Shown one piece after another: positions 36,720 through 47,952 of a stretch of DNA of 64,000 nucleotides (positions are counted from its first letter, which is position 1; every line of letters begins with the position of its first letter). The stretch spans positions 1 through 64,000 of the forward strand of contig MCGO01000100.1 of the NCBI GenBank assembly GCA_002104985.1. The letters run 5' to 3'. This DNA is from Rhizoclosmatium globosum (taxonomy: Eukaryota; Chytridiomycota; Chytridiomycetes; Chytridiales; Chytriomycetaceae). Under the pieces are notes generated by a model. It saw nothing but the letters and a program-made list of their open reading frames with translations, made no database searches and was not told where the DNA came from. Position numbers and translations under genes: made by a program.

Positions 36720-39700
36720 ATGAACAACGTGGATACCCCTGTTGAGTCTCCAAGTCTTCAAGACCAGTCAAGATGGCCAGCTGCTAGCGAATTTAATAGT
36801 GACTATCACAACAAGTGCGTAACATTGGTGGCACAGTCTGCTCTAATACTTACCCTTAAATCAGGAATTATTGGGATTTGAATGTGGACCCAACTGGGCG
36901 GAGAGTGAAGTGTATAGCTTGCAATATTCAACTTGTAGCTGGAAAGAACGAGTTCCGATTCAATCGGTTGCCCGATCATGAGAAGTCAATTGAGCACAAG
37001 CGCCACCGCAAGCAACTAGACGACAAGCTATCTGGAAAGCTTACGGGTGTTCGAGGATATTTCGCTGTTGTGGATCGCCCCTCAACCATGAGTTCCGATC
37101 CCATTGTAGCTCAACCAATTCAAGTGCGTACTGTGGCAAAGCTTTGCCGCGGTATTTGCCCCAAAGTCGATGCCAAGCTTTGTGACGCCTATGCTGTATA
37201 TGGACTTATCAAAGAAAATGATGAAGTCTGGGTTGGAAAGCATGGAGGTGATGAACTGTTCAAGGTATTTGCTACGGCTTGTAAAGGAAACTGCCCTACT
37301 TCCAAAAAAGGCTCCAATCAATGCAAGGATTGCCAGAAGAAGAACTCTCTATTGAAAGACCGTATAGAGCGTATGGCACCTGTTGTGCCATCTCTCGAAA
37401 TTATGGCACAACCATCATACGGACAGAACGATATCGCTTTCTTGAGGACGCAGACCTCAATTAGAAATGACATGATGTCTGAACGTCGCAAACAACTTGT
37501 TAATTCAATCAAGGCATTGATACAGTACCATGATTGGGGAACCAAGCAGGCATCTGCACTTCGGGACAATGGCATAGAACTCGCACCAAATGGCGCAATC
37601 AAGAGCTGTGATGTATTTCTTCGTGAATTTGTGGCCATGTATCACCAAGCCCCACAACTCAAGAGCTCTCTGATGTTTGGTTTACTTCAAGTTTGTATGT
37701 TTAAATACAGGGGTCGTACAAATGCCACAATTCCACCTATTGTAGTCAATTTCTGTTCAATGATGTCTACTTTTGGAGCAGCGCCCTTGAAGCTCCTGAC
37801 AATCTGCCATCTATCTCAACTCGTCACCTTAAAAGAATCCAAAGAAGGGCCAACAGTTTTTGCTTTCTTGACTTACGTCAAGAGTCTTTGGATGCAAGAC
37901 TAAATCAATTTGTTGCGAACGTAATCAAGGCTGCCGATGATTCTGGCACTCCATTCAGCGAGAAAGAAAAAATCCACATAACTTTATGCATGGATGCAAC
38001 AAGAGTCGTAAAAAGTTTGGTTTACAATGCGAAATACAATTGCCGGATTGGTGGGAAGTTCCCGAACCATATGATTCCTGAGACTGAGAATATTGACCTC
38101 AAAGCTGCTGAAAATAACGACCTCGCCGACAAATTGAAAGTAATGGTTGTTATGTTGAACAGTCCTCCTCCAGGAATATCTCCAATGTATGTTTTTTGCG
38201 GAATCTTACAGGCAAAGAATGATGCCAGCGAACAACTCTGGGAGGTTGGAAATAGTAGCATCAAACAAAATAATCGGCTTGAGTTGGGTTTGACCTCAAC
38301 AGATGGTCTTGATTGGATGTTTTGTGCGAAACGGCTTCTGGAATTTCTAAACGGGACCTCGAATGTGATTCGCACGCTTGACACACACCACTGCACCAAG
38401 AACACTCGAGGGCAGTTCTTGCTCGGATCTGAGGTTAAAGACGCAGGATGTGGCATTCTCGACCCGGGTGCGTTATTTGCAGCAGGTGTAAAGCAAAGCC
38501 TTATTCGCGTAAGTTCCTTGTAGTGCTTACCAATCTAAAGAAAGATATTGAAGGTTGCGGATTTCGCATCCGATGCCCTTGCTCTCAGCCTATTGAGTCG
38601 AAAGAATGTCGCGCTTGCACTCTCTGCTCCAGGTTTCCAAAACAACAACCAGTGCAATGTGATGTTCTTAATAATGCTTCGCGTTCATTTACTCGGAACA
38701 GATGCAAATGGGCTGAGCAGGTGATTGGAAATTATGCTTGAGGAAGTTGACGTCTTTTATTAGAAACGACAGGATTGCCATGAAGATTGCCGCACTAATA
38801 TGGATTGACAGTATTACTGGAATACACTTTATTACAAAGAGGAATCTCGCTCTTGAAGTGATTGGAATGATCTTTCACATCGCTGATTCAGTGTGTCAGT
38901 TCCCGAGGTACGCCACTGAAGAAGGATGCGAGCATACCTTTGGGTTCTGGAGATCATCTATCAAAGAATTTACGGCAAACGATACTATTTATTTGACTGC
39001 CGCAACAGAACGTTATATTTCAAGTTCCCTTGAATCGGGATTATCGACTGGTCGAGTTGGAGACACAAAGGGGTACTTGGGAATGTTTCCTGACTATATA
39101 CAATCCATCAAAAAGCAAGTCGATGCGCGACAAATAGCGATTGCGGCAAAGAATGCTGCTCTTGTTGTGCAAGGTGAAGGATCTCCGAAGCGACGTCGAG
39201 GCGATGATGACTGTGGAGTGACTGTTACTGCCGGCCTTTCCAGAGTGACGCAATTATTCCCTTTTATTCAACAAGTATGGAATCAAGTTGTTTCTGATGT
39301 TGAAAAGGTTTCTTGTGCTTTCATTCTTGTTTTTGTCACTGAACTCTGTTATAGCTCTTGGATCTTTGGGAAGTTCCAATTTCAGCCCGAAGCAAGTTTT
39401 GTATCAAAATTAAGAGCTCGAACGAGTTAAGGGACCTGTTGACTAGTCTTTTGCCCAACTCTGTGCCTCCAATTCAATCTAAGCCACCTTGTCCTCAAAC
39501 AGCAGAAATCTGCGATTGCGGACATAATTGTATTGACTCTAATTGTGTTCAACCAAGAAACATTTCTCCAGCCGAAGAACGAGCTGAGCAAGAAAGGCTT
39601 TTCGATCGAATTGCCGCAAACTTCAGCCAAACTGCGTCGGAACTCGATGAAGAAGCGTCTGCTGATTTGGATATATTTCTCAGTGATTTATTGAATCAAA

Positions 39701-40251
39701 TTGAAGAGCCTTCCACTCCTGAAACCACAGAACCTGTCATTATTACGCCTTCTCAAGATTTATCAACTGGAAGCAAGTTTAGTGACTTACTGAAGATGGT
39801 GGGCTGTCCAAATCATCTTTCAAACGTCGAACGACGCGAATTTGTCTGCCAGAAAGCTCTGGACTTACTTGCTTCAATAGAAGGAGAGCATGGAACGAAA
39901 GAAGTAGCAACTGTTCCGCAACAGCACGGGACTATTAAATCTCGATTTTGGAACCAGTCGGCACCAGAGTACAAGCCAAGTGGAGCCAATGATACTATCG
40001 GCCGCGGCTCCCGTTTTCGCGTTGGAACCGCATTATACGTTGTGTTTGGAGTATTTAAAGTCTCTTATCAGAAATGGAGGTACGAGCCAGAGGTTTTGAA
40101 AACCGACAATGCATACATTCACGCCATGAAAGTAGTGCAGCATGGCTATGGTAATGCATACATGGATATTCCTTCAACTAGTACGCCTGCGCTTGAACGC
40201 AAGAATGGATTTTTATTGATAAAAGTGAAGGAAGTTACATGCTGGGACTAG
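36720..40251 (+). CDS. Zinc-finger protein with RNase-H-fold-like DDE region, candidate unclassified transposase
   Basis: The start at 36720 (MNNVDTPVESPSLQDQ) is spliced at about 36827-36865 to an exon with a U1/BED-like finger (CIACN, then HEKSIEHKRH). Cys-pair clusters follow (CKGNCPTS, CKDCQKKN). A central region then reads IHITLCMDATRVVKSLVYN, LGLTSTDGLDWMF, TLDTHHCTKNTRGQFLL, and later ATEEGCEHTFGFWRSS. The spacing of Asp, Asp, His and Glu in these segments suggests an RNase-H-like DDE(E) fold. Short introns near 38508-38540 and 38720-38763 restore continuity; a further frame change between 37700 and 37790 is unexplained. The C-terminal exon (to 40251) has a Cys-rich CDCGHNCIDSNC and an acidic stretch. 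Similar proteins, as I recall, occur in cnidarian genomes without a clear name. Transposase identity is inferred. Confidence 0.5.
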
Positions 40252-40904
40252 AACTCTCCAACAGTGGAACCCCCCTCTTTTCTTCTCTTTTTCTCTTTCC
40301 TGTCGATTTTTTTTCTCCTCTTGATTGTTTTTAATGGTTTGAAGGGTTGGGGTTGCAGTGGTTAAAAGGACTTGTCCGAAAACAATGACCGCCCCGTCCC
40401 GTCCGTCTCGGAAATCAGCGGAAATCCTTATAAAATACGAACATTAAAAAATGTGTTCTCAAAATCATCGATCATATTGCTTCCAATCGCAGCTCTTCTC
40501 CATTATCCGATGACTCAAGCTGAAACTCTTTGAAGATACAGAGCTACAAACTCTTTCAAGGTATATAAGCGACAATTTGTGACTCTGTGTATGTCAAGAA
40601 GCGTTTATTAACAATGAAATAGGCAACACGTAGCATTCCCGGCTTCCCAAAGTTTACGTCATTACCCTCGCAAATTCCTGCGCTAACTTTCGTCGCCCAA
40701 GTCGTCAACTGTTTCCTTCTTCATCACCTGTACATTGCGCCTAGCTGTCCGGATTGGCCGCATTAGCAAGTGGACGTCCTGACTGCCTGCCTCTACTCAA
40801 ATTTGAATTTGTGTGCACCCAATAAATACATTCCCACCCGCCCTTTTAATGACACTCAAAAGGTGCACTCTCGTTCCATTTTTCTTGTGGTTGTCACCCC
40901 TCCT
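40252..40904. other. No gene recognised; pyrimidine-rich flank
   Basis: This stretch follows the candidate transposase gene. It starts with a long C/T-rich run (40266-40330) and then has mixed sequence with a TATATAA box near 40561. No coding potential or repeat could be assigned. Confidence 0.35.
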
Positions 40905-41335
40905 TCTTCTCTTTCTCCCTTCTCTTTTTTCATCTGTATTTCTGTTTTTCTTGAGAAAATGAAACAGGCAGGCATTGCAATCGGACTCTTCACCGTTGTC
41001 TTTGGCGGAGTTCACATAGCAAATGCTGTGCAAGTATATCGAAAGGTAATATGCATCGCTGCTGTATCGCATTGAGGGCTTCAGCCCATACTAACAATTT
41101 GGTCTTGCAGGAACAACGTATCTTATACCTGCTGGACAAACGAGACCACCTGCGAAGTGTATTAAATCAATCCTAATCGAAATAGTCTCTCTGCGTTTAG
41201 CATATTATACTGTCCTATATCAAATAAACCTCAGCGTCACACATCAGCCACACGTTTTCACTCCTCACTAATAACTATACTTCGACCGGGACGCAACTAA
41301 CTCGTTCAAACAAGTTATAATCTTGTTCCGGCTCT
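40905..41335. repeat. Segmental duplication S2, right copy
   Basis: The block matches 19856-20251. Its pyrimidine-rich first part (40905-40940) resembles 18487-18530, the left flank of the TIR transposon. It ends at 41335, where sequence switches abruptly to the ATPase-derived S1 block. Confidence 0.85.
40959..41176 (+). CDS. Small single-pass membrane protein, 50 aa
   Basis: Two exons (40959-41045 and 41111-41176) with a clean GTAATATGC...TTGCAG intron encode 50 aa. The N-terminal segment GIAIGLFTVVFGGVHIANAV is hydrophobic and long enough for one membrane helix. The rest is highly charged (EQRILYLLDKRDHLRSVL) and likely helical. The architecture, a short N-terminal helix followed by a charged tail, resembles small mitochondrial inner-membrane assembly factors such as PET117, but I see no specific motif. 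The duplicate at 19880-20106 has lost its start codon, so this would be the working copy. Conservation of intron and tail between copies supports a real gene. Confidence 0.6.
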
Positions 41336-41968
41336 ACACCATGCGTTAGATCTGGGGACTCTGGTCCAAAAGGGAAATTTAATTGTGGTTGACTTGACGG
41401 ATCCTATGTTGAGTGCTTCTGAAGTGAATGGCGTCTTTCAGCTCCTTGTTGAAAAGTTTCGTGTTGCTCCGCTGACGAATGGAAGTAAAGTCCTGGCGCT
41501 TGATGAAGTGGTACGTTAAGTCTTTGACGCTCTTGTATAATCATTCCTGTTTAGCACAAGTTTATGGACGGAAATAGTTCTGACGGACTCTCTGCGGCGA
41601 CTCTTGATACTGTGAGACTGATGCGTCATGATGGTATTCGGGTTGTGCTTTCGACCCAAAGTCCACGCGCTTTGCTCCCCGAGATATTGGAGCTCGTGAG
41701 TGTGGCTGTGATGCATCGTTTCCATTCTCGTGATTGGTTTAGCTACCTGAGGGCCAAAATCCCACTGGAAGAGTCTGACTTTGACAAGATTGTTGAATTG
41801 GAGCCAGGTGAAGCAGTTGTGTTTGTGGGAAGACATTTGTTGGAGGCTCGCAAGAATTATAAGGAGGGGGATAAGGAGATGAAGCGTGAAGGAAAGCAGT
41901 TCACGTTCAAGATTGGAGTACATCCAAGGTTGACTGCTGATCGAGGATCTTCTCGAATGAATAAGTAA
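41336..41968 (+). pseudogene. HerA/FtsK-like ATPase, 5'-truncated pseudogene
   Basis: This is the last two exons of the ATPase at 12762-15532, starting at the S1 breakpoint. The Walker A region and the whole N-terminus are absent. The Walker B exon end (ALDEV) and the following intron are retained, but the intron donor has changed from GTACGTAA to GTACGTTA. The last exon (about 41563-41968) is open and nearly identical to the intact copy, with a few substitutions. Without a start or P-loop it cannot make an active ATPase. Confidence 0.9.
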
Positions 41969-42954
41969 TGCTCTGCTGCATGTAATTTATAAATTATTTT
42001 TGGAAGCTGTTGATAATAAATCAGTTTTGGTGTCATAATTAGTTTCACATAATGGCGTTCATCACATTTTATTCCTCACTTAAAACGTCATCGCTTTATC
42101 CAACCACTTAGCCTGAAGGGACGGTTGTAGCGAAAAGACGAGCTTGTTGGCTAAGAATATTCCAATCGCAAGAGCCATAGCCATCGCAATCATGTCCATT
42201 CCAAATGTTGTCCCATCTGACGTTTCTTGGAACACTTTTGCTGCTCCACGGACTCCGACTGCTCCAGGACCGAGATATTGCATTGCAGCCAAAATAAAGG
42301 GAACCGCGATTTCATTAGTCCACCGTGCCATCACATTTGCAATGACGGCCACACCAAATGATGCAATGCCAGCAGCTTCGGTCTATGTAAATAAAAAATC
42401 AATATCGTAGCTTAAGAAATAATTTGGACTTACTGTAGGTAAGTATCGTCTTGCGAACGTGAATATCACGAAACTAGCTGTTGTGGCGAGCATCATTTTC
42501 GGCATTTGGGAACGATGAGCTTTTAACTGCATAATTCCAGCAATACTGAAAAATATTGAAGCCATAAAACGACCCAATGAGAGGTCCAATACAGAGCTGA
42601 AGTCAGTTGGACAGTTTGCAGGAGTTGCACCCGAGACTCCAAAATCAGATTTTTCCAATCCGATTATTGAAAGTACAAATGCTCCAAATCGAGAGCCAAT
42701 AGACATACCATAACCTAGTTTTAGAGCACGTATGAATGCGTAAAACATCCGGACGGACCCAGCGACGGGATTATCGTTCAACTCCAGCATCCCAAGCGTG
42801 ATTTGAGTTCCAGGAAACAAGCGAATCAACGCAGCTAATCCAAACACCGACTGACATACAGGAGTTCCATCAAAAATTTCCCAGGCCCCTTCAAGGTTCG
42901 TTCCTGGAAAGATGATTGGATAGTTACCAGGCCAAAGGCGATTGATAACGTGAG
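41336..42954. repeat. Segmental duplication S1, right copy
   Basis: Matches 14901-16481. It starts inside the ATPase coding sequence and continues through the convergent intergenic region into the PRM10 gene. It lies at the right end of the accessory island. Confidence 0.93.
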
Positions 42955-43882
42955 CGATTGCTGATATAATCATTGCAACGAGTAATTCTGGTACACCTTG
43001 AGGGGAGTTTTTTTCCTGATACTCGATATACCATCCACTGAATGATCCAAGAAGGAAAGCAAACAGTCCATCTCCCGCACTTCCTCCATAGTTCAGAACT
43101 GAAATTGCTGAAGCTTGCACAGCGCAAGTCAGTGAGTGGGTCATGAAGTTTTTGAGGTAATAGGAATGCTTTTTTGTTACGATTTCGTCAAGCTTCGCCA
43201 GTATTTCAAGATTAGTCATATGAGTGGGAACATCAACAATGGAAAATGGAGAAATGTTCTCGTGAGTTTCTTTCGTTGTAGTCGATCCTCTTGGCATTTT
43301 CGAAGCGTCTTTGTTAATTGGAGTTGTAACGTCGTCAGCATCTATTGAATGAAATCGATCCGAGACGTGCCTTGCATCTGATTCGAGATTGTCCTTGTTT
43401 TCTGTTTTTTTCTGTGCCATATCACATATTTGCATTGCAAGTCTGTCGACATCATAAACTTTGCCAACATCCACATGAGTCTCAAGAGACATAAATTGTG
43501 TACGTGACGGATGGAGTGGAGTTCCATCTCCCAAACTTATCATTAGAATTTGTGGAAGGCATTGAATCGAAGTGGGAACACCTAACACTTCCCCCACATC
43601 CTGTACAATGTGTGGAATTCTCGTTAACGGCGCACCAAATCTGAAAAGAGCCTGTGCGATTCCATAAATGATTTTGACCTGCTCTGTGTCAGCAGTATAT
43701 TTTCCGCAAATGGACTTTCCATCGCTCGGTTTCCAAACTTGCCGCGGATGATGGTGCCGCTGACCGTTGTGAAAAATCTGCGAAATGCTTGCGAGTGAAC
43801 TCTGTGCAAGTGAAAGGGATGTCTGTGAGAGCCGGGCTATGCTTCCGGCTTCTAACATCGTCAGAATAGACTTTGGTTTCAC
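42080..43882 (-). CDS. PRM10: Prm10-like ThrE-family membrane transporter
   Basis: The protein belongs to the ThrE/DUF1212 family, which includes bacterial threonine/serine exporters and yeast Prm10. The start at 43882 (MKPKSILTMLEAGSIARLS) is followed by a cytosolic domain with VKIIYGIAQALFRFGAPLTR and a low-complexity linker. Then come about ten hydrophobic segments, including LTCAVQASAISVLNYGGSAG, ELLVAMIISAIAHVINRLWP, SVFGLAALIRLFPGTQITLG and IFFSIAGIMQL. One short intron (about 42382-42433) separates the last exon, which encodes FILAAMQYLGPGAVGVRGA and the C-terminus AKWLDKAMTF. The predicted length is about 585 aa with an intact frame. It converges on a truncated ATPase copy. The original neighbour is probably the intact ATPase, as the S1 block shows. 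The substrate is unknown; amino-acid transport is the family inference. Confidence 0.87.
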
Positions 43883-44308
43883 ATTTTAATTTCAAACCTG
43901 CAGAAGATGATGCTGTAGCACTATCAACGATGCGATTGACTGGGATGCGTGTGTCTTAAGCAAGCTATTCTTAGTGATGATTGTAATCTGACAAAAATAC
44001 TCAACTTATCACCAGCGGCTTTTCTACAACTTCACCTTCTTTCGTGATATCTTCTTCTGATATCTTGTCTGCTTCAATCTTCTCGTAATTGACCTTGTGC
44101 ATATGGTGATACTAGCTAGGATTTACAACGAATAGAAAGATTTCCCCCATAATATTCCGACGGAGAACTAATAATTAAATGTTAATAATTGAGGCTGTGA
44201 TGGACTAATGTAAAGCCGCAGATGAGGTTCTGTTCGCAGAACTGCAACCCGATCACCATCATAAAACCCAGACTCAAAACCATGGGAATGCCATAAACTC
44301 AACCCAAA
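43883..44308. other. Divergent intergenic region between PRM10 and DUF4436 copy 2
   Basis: The 426 bases hold the promoters of two genes pointing apart. No additional feature is evident. Confidence 0.4.
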
Positions 44309-45352
44309 ATGCCTCTCAACCCAAAACAAAAGCTAGTTGCTCTCTCTGCCACGTTGTTTGTCCTTCTTGCAATTGTGGTTGGAGGATTGACTGCAATCGG
44401 TGTCAATTCCAAAAAGTCCTCCGATGGTCGAGTCAACTATTATGTTGACTCCAACTCCAATCTTACTCTAGCTGCTGTGACTTACGACAAAACACAAACT
44501 TTTGCTCAAATTGAAGCCACCATGTTCAGTATCGACATTCCCAAGAATGAAGCCAAATTGATGTTGAAATTCGAGCTATTTGGTTCGTCGTTGTCTCTTC
44601 TCTTCAGAGTATCCTAACTTCTTAAAAGGAAAATTGGATGCTGCCAGTGACCCAAAGCAAACATTGCACTCAACTCTCTATTACCAATCGCCATACAACA
44701 TCAATCTCACTGTTGGAACCACAATTCTCAGTTTTCCTGCAAACCGTCCACTAATTCCTCAATCTGTAACCCTCATGATTGATGGTGACATCAATACGTA
44801 TCCATTTGATTCGCTCAACATAGGTTACGTTGTGGTGAGTTTCATTCGTTCACATATCGCATTTTTTCTCACAAACTGTTTTAAAGTATGGATCATATGG
44901 TCTTCCAGGCAAACCAAGCGAGCCTTTGGCAATCAATCTTATCCAAGATGGTGTTCCAACTGGTTTCCAAGTGTCATACAACGCAATCCTGGATCAATTG
45001 GACAATACTGAAATTCTTGCAGTTGGTTCCATCACACGTACAGCAACCATCCGTACTATCGCGATTTTCTTTGCACTTCTTATGTGGGGACTTGCCATTT
45101 CTTCAGCCATTTTCACAGTCGGCGTCTACGTGTTTGAGAAAGAGGTTCTTGCACCAGCTATTGGTTTTGAAATCGCTCTTCTCTTCTCCATGCCTGCTGT
45201 GAGAAACGCCATGCCTTTGGCTCCACCTGTTGGTTGCTTGATTGATCAAATGGTTCTTGTTTGGGTGATGATGATTCTTGCTCTTTTTTTTCGCCAAAAT
45301 CAATATGCAAGTATCTGACGGTGGTTTCATGAAATTGAAAGCAACGGTGTAG
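44309..45352 (+). CDS. DUF4436 multi-pass membrane protein, copy 2 (frame break near 3' end)
   Basis: Paralogue of the protein at 11540-12588. The start (MPLNPKQKLVALSATLFVLL) gives the first membrane helix. Two short introns lie at about 44581-44606 and 44834-44887. Conserved landmarks are LMIDGDINTYPFDSL, AIFFALLMWGLAISSAIF, ALLFSMPAVRNAMPLAPP and CLIDQMVLVWVMMIL. After the last helix the frame runs through a T homopolymer at 45284-45292. As given it stops at 45318; removing one T would continue in frame to 45352 with an end (VSDGGFMKLKATV) that matches copy 1 (ISEGGYAKLGLGKVV). I therefore place the gene end at 45352 and regard the break as a homopolymer indel, real or technical. The first intron is only about 26 nt, which is unusually short. 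Confidence 0.8.
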
Positions 45353-45431
45353 TGAGTGAGTGAACGCACTAAGTTAAATAAACAGTAACAGTGAATCTTT
45401 TTCGTACCAATATCTCTCATTCCACCCCATT

Positions 45432-46292
45432 TTATTCATCGACGCTCGGTTTAAGAAATTTGAATCTCTGAGCGCTCCCATGTTCACTTCCTTCAGTACT
45501 ATCGGCAACTACATCCGATTTCCTCTTCTTTCCTTCCTTCTTTCCGTCTTCGCCTTTCTTCTTTTCATCCCCACTGCTCGCCCCTCCTGTCGCAAGGTTT
45601 TTGTACCGATTCGCAAGCTCTTTATCAGATAATGATTCACGAGCGTCGACAATTTCCGATTTTTTTAAACGTTGTTGAGACTCTTGGGTCTGCGCGAGTG
45701 TCTAGTGAGAGTATGGGGGATCAGAACTGCCACAGAATGTGTAAATTTGAATCATTGCCTCGATCTCTTTGTTGAAGCTCTTGAACGACTTTCGGCCCAC
45801 TACAGGCACATCCGTAAATGAAAGATAACTCTGGTCAATTTGAAACCGCGTTGGGCTATCCAGTTCATATCAGCGTGATCTGTTCAATTGATTCCAATCC
45901 ACTCACGCAACAACATTCGCCCGTGTCACATCCTCTGAATCAATAACCCACTGCGCTTCGGATAATGTCTTTTGCTGTTCCTGTTCGAGTTTTGCACGGA
46001 CTTCTGCTTGATGTGAGCGTTGCATGAACTGTATGGTTTTGAATGAGTAACGGTCGAGACAGGTGTAAGAGCGGCTCAAGAAGGGTTCGTTTTCGTTTCG
46101 AAAGTCTTAAATGCCGTCATATATATGACGATGTATTGGGCGTAGTGTGTTGGAGATTGTATACCTTCATGTTTAAAAGCTTTCCCGAGAGCTGTCGAGA
46201 GTCATATTATTAGCAACAAAGACCGTTTTCTCTGAATAGCGCACCTCTTTGACGTGGGCATCTCGCCCTGGCGGAGCAGTTGGAGTGGACAT
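45432..46292 (-). CDS. Unidentified multi-exon protein with charged helical region
   Basis: The start at 46292 (MSTPTAPPGRDAHVKE) is followed by a splice donor. A central exon (about 46110-45905) encodes ENEPFLSRSYTCLDRYSFKT and a long charged helix (MQRSHQAEVRAKLEQEQQKT). The next exon (about 45835-45745) reads RFQIDQSYLSFTDVPVVGRK, and the last (about 45705-45432) reads QQRLKKSEIVDARESLSDKE before a Lys/Glu-rich, nuclear-localisation-like tail (KEGKKRKS). I do not recognise the family. Coherent exons joined by plausible GT..AG introns and protein-like composition support a gene; the exact splice sites of the first introns are uncertain. It lies tail-to-tail with the DUF4436 gene. Confidence 0.55.
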
Positions 46293-46527
46293 CTCTGTTT
46301 CTTTCTGTGATGAGTTTCCAAAAAACAAAAACAGAAGGGACAAAAAGTACATCAAAAATTTAAATAAATACTTAAACGATTTTTAATCCCATCATGAAAG
46401 AAGACAAAAACAAAAGAGCACTGCCATGAAAACACAGAACAAGAAGTTGAATATAGAAATGATGAAAGGACTGAATCCTTTTCAACTAGAGCCCTCCAAA
46501 TCAAAAAAGTATCCCAATCTTCATTGC

Positions 46528-47952
46528 TTATTTCAACTCTGTCTGGAACACGTAGTCCCAAATCTTTGATGTAATTCCATAACCCAAGTTAGCATTCTTG
46601 TAGTGGTGATCCATATGATATGTTTTCATTTCACGGAGGTGTGCAGTGAAGGGCCTAGCATGGTGCAAGTGGTCTAGAAGCATTTAATGTTAGGTTAGTT
46701 GATTATGTGCTGAAACGAGTACAGTTCTCCCGTTGATCAATTTTCTCAATCCAGAAACAAATTCCTCTTGCTCCTGACAAGTATTATAATGAATTAGGAA
46801 GGAATACTCACAGTGAATTAAGTCGTAACCCATAAATCCACAGTAAGCTCCTGCAATCACAACATGGTTGATACCCGGTGGGAAGAAGAACAAGACGGCC
46901 TTGTAGATTGGGAGAGAAAGAGTGAGACCAAGAGCAGGGGGCATAACGAGCCTCATCCTATAGAGTAGTAAGGTTCAACCACACGAACTCATTTTTCAAG
47001 CATCAAGAACTCAACTTGTCCATGGGAAGGAAGTGATGAATGCCGTGCAACAAAAAGTGCACGGTGAAGGCGATTTGGTGGTCTGGAAGCATGGCATCAA
47101 GGTGGAAGGCGAATCGGTGCAGAGAGTATTCAATGAAAGTCCACAAGAGAATTCCAACTCCAAAGAAGAGAGGAACAGTTGAAATTGGCTGGTTCAAGAA
47201 AGTGACAGCGTAGTAAACGTTGTAGATGCAGATTGGAATGTAGACCAAGGGAATGACCCACCACGGGGTAAGTGAAAACACTTCAAGGAAGTTTCCAAAT
47301 ATAGGAGCGGAACCCTTCACCTGGCGCGGCAAGTGAACCTAAACCATGTTTTGTTGAGCTTTTGTGACGGAAACATCCACGTCGTCCTCCTCTGACACAC
47401 ACCTGCTCCACATAGAAATCCTTGCTCCACTTTGCGAAAAACACCTGCGCAAGCATCGGCCGAGTTGGATCAATAAACTTGTCTGACTTCTTGGCCATGC
47501 CCAAGGCAACATGTTCCACCTCCTCCGAATGTTTGACAGCCACGCCGTGACGCTTCTTGATGCCGTCCGCTGAGAGGACACCGATAGCGTATTCGTCGAG
47601 GAGGGAGTAGGCGGCCTCGCTGTGTGCGTGCGAGTCGGAGTCGCCCATAATCTCGGCAATGTCTGTGCCGCCGTGCTGGAGGATCAGGTCGGCGCCTCCT
47701 GGGTGGTCCGCGATGAACTAGGTAGGCCTGTAGTTAGTACGGGCTTTCCTTAGGAGGGTGGTTGGATTGGCGGCAGGGGAAAGGTGTACGAACGTCAGTC
47801 ACATCGAAGACTGCGACAAACCCAATTTAGTTGACTTGAAACACAAGGTGTGTAATGAGAGACTCACCCTTTCCATTTAGCGTCACCCAGACAGACTTGG
47901 CTGTGCGGTGAGCTTCCACTTGTTCCATGGTATACACTGTGTCCTTCATCAT
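46528..47952 (-). CDS. SCS7: Fatty acid / sphingolipid 2-hydroxylase with cytochrome b5 domain
   Basis: The enzyme hydroxylates the C2 position of very-long-chain fatty acids of ceramides in the ER membrane. The start at 47952 (MMKDTVYTMEQVEAHRTAKS) opens the cytochrome b5 domain, which continues over short introns with WVTLNGKVFDVTD, FIADHPGGADLILQHGG (haem-binding HPGG) and EAAYSLLDEYAIGVL. The hydroxylase part has membrane helices (WWVIPLVYIPICIYNVYYAV) and the di-iron histidine motifs SLHRFAFH, HFLLHGIHHFLPMD, a DLIH/LHHARPF segment and YHMDHHYKNANLGYG, ending VFQTELK. The order b5 then hydroxylase is that of yeast Scs7. All histidine clusters are present. The frame is intact with five or six exons. 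Confidence 0.93.

Noticed and set aside
36403..40930. Possible terminal inverted repeats for the candidate element (shared GGAGGGGTGACAA near 36414 and inverted near 40908)
   Set aside because: The match covers only about 14 bases and flanks diverge at once. Other short matches are in direct orientation, and no target duplication was seen.
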